In this document: positions 3,981 through 5,624 of the stretch, one piece after another
Layout of the letters: each line of letters starts with the position of its first letter
How positions within the stretch are numbered: position 1 is the stretch's first letter
Position numbers and translations under genes: made by a program
NCBI GenBank assembly: GCA_037440345.1
Contig: JBBIUJ010000283.1
Coordinates: forward strand, 1 to 5,624
Reading direction: 5' to 3'
Origin: CAINVV01 sp037440345
Lineage (GTDB): Bacteria; Bacteroidota; Bacteroidia; Bacteroidales; Prolixibacteraceae
DNA: 5,624 bases
Notes under the pieces: generated by a model
Seen by the model: only the letters and a program-made list of their open reading frames with translations
Told to the model about the DNA's origin: nothing
The model's database searches: none

Positions 3981-5077
3981 AAGAATCAAAATTCTATTCT
4001 CCGGAGGTGTTCACTGCCTCCGGGGATCTCTCAAAAACATGGTTCGTCTACTACTATGAACCCTTGGTAAATGGACACGTTCCCAAAAGGGTCAAAGTAT
4101 ATGAAGGGATCAACCGGATCAAGACCATTGAGGGCAGGTTAAAGAAAGCCGAGGAGATCTGCGCCAGGATCCGCGAAGAGAAGCCGGTAACCTATGGCAA
4201 TAATAAGCCGGTTAAAAAATTCCCCGGTAGTATTCTGATGGACGGCATTGAATCCATGAACAACTATTGTGATCCCAAAACAATCTCTTCTTTCAGAGGC
4301 ATGGTTAATGTGTTTCTAACCTTCCTGGGAGACAAGAACGACCGGCAAGCAACAAGAGAGGACGCTTTGGCCTTTGTGGATTCACTTTTCAAGAAAAAGC
4401 TGAGCCCTAAGACTGTCAAAGCCTACCGGAGTAACTTAAAATCACTTTATAACAAATATTTAGTAAGGTATGAACCGGATAACTTCAAAAATCCCTTCAG
4501 GAATATGCCACCTATCAAAACCTCCTCTAGATCATTGATGTATTTCAATGATTTTCAGATCCGGTTGATAAAAGAATACTCCAGGGAGAAAGAGCCCTTT
4601 TTGTGGCTAGCCTGTTTGCTCCAGTATTATTGTTTCATCCGGCCAAACGAAATAAGACAGCTCAAAATTGAATATGTGAACCTTCATGCCGGATATATTG
4701 AGATCCCGGGATTTGTGAGTAAGAACAGAAAAACCCAAAAGGTGGCCATTCCCACAAGTTTACTCCCGGAACTCAATTTTTTGGTTCAGTATAATCCGGA
4801 GCTTTTCATTTTTGGCGGTCCGGGCCCGGAAGCTCCTTCCAGGGACAGCCTTTCAAAAGCTCACAAGAAGATCCTGGAAGCGGTAAAGATCAAAGGCAGG
4901 TATGGCTTCTATTCCTGGAAACATACCGGGGTTGTGAAAGCATACAAAGCCGGGATAAACATGAAAGATCTTCAAATGCAACTACGTCACCACAGCCTGG
5001 ACATGGTGAATGAATATCTAAAAAACCTGGGAGTCATGGACAGCGACAGAATCCGTGATCTATTCCCGGCAATTTGA
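3977..5077 (+). CDS. Tyrosine recombinase / integrase with variant catalytic set
   Basis: This 366-residue phage-integrase-family recombinase would catalyse integration and excision of the element. Residues about 20-65 fit an N-terminal arm-type DNA-binding domain (TWFVYYYEPL, then a KRVKVYEGIN strand and a helix). Residues about 84-178 are the SAM-like core-binding domain. The catalytic domain (about 185-366) shows R222 in FIRPNEIRQLK, the beta-hairpin lysine K249 or K252 in SKNRKTQK, Y312-S-W-K315-H316-T-G in place of the usual H-x-L-R-H-T, H338 in LRHHSLD, and the nucleophile Y347 nine residues later. Thus the usual second Arg is Lys and the box II His is Tyr, a variant I associate with a Bacteroidota integrase subgroup. 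ATG at 3977 overlaps the upstream TGA as ATGA; an in-frame ATG at 3917 lies inside the upstream gene and adds non-homologous residues, so it was rejected. The integrase is the last gene of the early operon, which is unusual. Confidence 0.9.
   Translation: MKESKFYSPEVFTASGDLSKTWFVYYYEPLVNGHVPKRVKVYEGINRIKTIEGRLKKAEEICARIREEKPVTYGNNKPVKKFPGSILMDGIESMNNYCDPKTISSFRGMVNVFLTFLGDKNDRQATREDALAFVDSLFKKKLSPKTVKAYRSNLKSLYNKYLVRYEPDNFKNPFRNMPPIKTSSRSLMYFNDFQIRLIKEYSREKEPFLWLACLLQYYCFIRPNEIRQLKIEYVNLHAGYIEIPGFVSKNRKTQKVAIPTSLLPELNFLVQYNPELFIFGGPGPEAPSRDSLSKAHKKILEAVKIKGRYGFYSWKHTGVVKAYKAGINMKDLQMQLRHHSLDMVNEYLKNLGVMDSDRIRDLFPAI
4001..4023 (+). other. GC-rich hairpin in the first codons of the integrase
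   Basis: CCGGAGG (4001-4007) and CCTCCGG (4017-4023) form a perfect 7-bp GC-rich stem with a 9-nt loop, whose edges could add two G-U pairs. It begins 24 nt after the ATG, where mRNA structure can slow initiation or elongation. It may tune integrase output or simply follow from coding constraint; the inverted repeat itself is clear. Confidence 0.4.
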
Positions 5078-5141
5078 TGAAATTTTAATCTATATTATGT
5101 AACCAGTCACGCTGATAACCAGGTAAAGCAGTGAAATTTTA
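5078..5141. repeat. Nested direct repeats downstream of the integrase
   Basis: TGAAATTTTA occurs at 5078-5087 and again at 5132-5141. Between them TAACCAG occurs at 5100-5106 and 5116-5122, 16 bp apart. These are the only ordered repeats in the gap after the integrase stop. Direct repeats beside an integrase gene can be arm-type binding sites of an attachment site, so this is a candidate attP region if the element is circular, but no core with a matching partner was found in the window. No clear promoter for the next gene was seen in 5078-5182. Confidence 0.35.
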
Positions 5142-5182
5142 TTCAATTACTTTATTCTCAATAGCAAGAAACTAAAACAATT

Positions 5183-5551
5183 ATGAAAAGCAAAAAATTT
5201 GATTTCAGGTCTATCAAGACCTTTGAAGACGCTTGTAAGGCTACCGGCATAGATCCGGAAGCAATCAACTTACCGGGATTGCTGGATCATGTTTTGGCCT
5301 ATTCTCAACTCACAATCATAGTAAAGGCCATCAATGACGGCTGGACACCAGACTGGAGTAATATTAATCAGGCCAAATGGTTTCCCTGGTTCAGGGTTCT
5401 GCCCTCCGGGTCCGGTTTTTCGGGCTCGTGCTCGGATAGCTACTGCGTGAGTACGGCTGCCAGTTCCTGCCTTTGCTTTAAGACTAAAAAGGGTTGCGAC
5501 TATGCAAGGAAACAATTTGAGGCAACCTACAAAAGGTATTTACTTATTTGA
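5183..5551 (+). CDS. Bacteroidota conserved small protein of unknown function (GWTPDW/FPWF type)
   Basis: This 122-residue protein has a helical N-terminus (11-50) with a T-F-E-D-A pattern. Next come NDGWTPDWSNINQAKWFPWF (51-70), a glycine/serine-rich turn SGSGFSGS (75-82) and a Cys-rich stretch (C83, C88, C96, C98, C105) leading into LCFKT, and finally a C-terminal helix YARKQFEATYKRYL (107-120). From memory this order (GWxPDW, PWF, SGxGFS, LCFKT, QF..LYK) recurs in small hypothetical proteins from Bacteroidota phages and mobile elements; I know of no assigned function. The Cys cluster is richer than I would expect for that group. It starts 105 bp after the integrase stop, on the same strand, and is probably the first of a following set of accessory genes. 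There is no signal peptide or membrane segment. Confidence 0.75.
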   Translation: MKSKKFDFRSIKTFEDACKATGIDPEAINLPGLLDHVLAYSQLTIIVKAINDGWTPDWSNINQAKWFPWFRVLPSGSGFSGSCSDSYCVSTAASSCLCFKTKKGCDYARKQFEATYKRYLLI

Positions 5552-5559
5552 ATAATGAC

Positions 5560-5624
5560 ATGAAAACAAAACAATCCATATTAAAAAATCAGGATATTAA
5601 GCAGATTTACGGCTACTCTGACCG
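5560..5624 (+). CDS. Start of a further gene, truncated by the right edge
   Basis: An open frame starts at ATG 5560, 8 bp after the upstream stop, and stays open for 21 codons to the window end. The N-terminus is lysine-rich and continues NQDIKQIYGYSDR. A D-I-x-x-I-x-G-x-S-x-R pattern resembles the first helices of small HTH proteins in Bacteroidota elements, so a DNA-binding protein is possible, but the fragment is too short to assign. Same-strand close spacing supports a real gene. Confidence 0.45.
   Translation, partial: MKTKQSILKNQDIKQIYGYSD

Noticed and set aside
4443..4449. CACTTTA inside the integrase gene as another iteron
   Set aside because: It lacks the TAG flank, is isolated, and encodes ordinary integrase sequence.
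5270..5515. Minus-strand reading frame opposite the 122-residue gene
   Set aside because: The plus-strand protein has recognisable conserved motifs, and the antisense frame has none.
1..5624. CRISPR array, tRNA, rRNA or insertion-sequence ends
   Set aside because: No regularly spaced repeats of suitable length, no cloverleaf-like conserved arms and no transposase or terminal inverted repeats were seen.

Overview
The window looks like part of an integrated mobile element in a Bacteroidota genome. The host call rests on three things. One rightward promoter fits the Bacteroidota consensus (TTTG, 19 bp, TAnnTTTG). Most genes have AT-rich leaders without a clear Shine-Dalgarno site. The protein types (YSWKHTG-type tyrosine integrase, RepA-like ATPase, Toprim primase, a GWTPDW/FPWF small protein) are ones I associate with Bacteroidota elements. 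I cannot resolve the genus.

Layout from left to right. At 1-86 is the C-terminal end of a YafQ/RelE-type toxin gene, possibly host flank. At 87-169 is a short gap with a small hairpin and a locally GC-rich patch. At 703-170, on the minus strand, is an XRE-type repressor. A 127-bp AT-rich divergent region (704-830) follows, holding a well-formed promoter and overlapping dyads that look like operators. From 831 everything runs rightward: a small excisionase/MerR-like HTH protein (831-1091), a RepA-like RecA-fold ATPase (1100-2146), a 282-bp non-coding region with repeated TAGCACTTTAA-type motifs (2144-2347), a Toprim primase (2429-3298), a coiled-coil protein (3368-3769), a 72-residue orphan (3762-3980), a tyrosine integrase (3977-5077), a 105-bp gap with nested direct repeats, a 122-residue Bacteroidota small protein (5183-5551) and the start of another gene (5560 to the right edge).

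My reading of how it works is as follows. The XRE protein keeps the divergent promoter silent. On induction one early operon supplies the small HTH protein (possible excisionase or activator), a helicase-like ATPase and a primase. The iteron-like cluster between ATPase and primase would be the replication origin. The integrase, translationally coupled at the end of the module, would excise and reintegrate the element. Repressor facing a small HTH gene, then helicase/primase and origin, resembles phage-inducible chromosomal islands and also NBU-type mobilizable elements. No relaxase, capsid, terminase or packaging gene is visible, so the window cannot say which it is. The most noteworthy points are the putative origin, the unusual integrase catalytic set (R-K-Y-K-H-Y) and a primase N-terminus that keeps the zinc-finger fold signature but has lost the zinc ligands.
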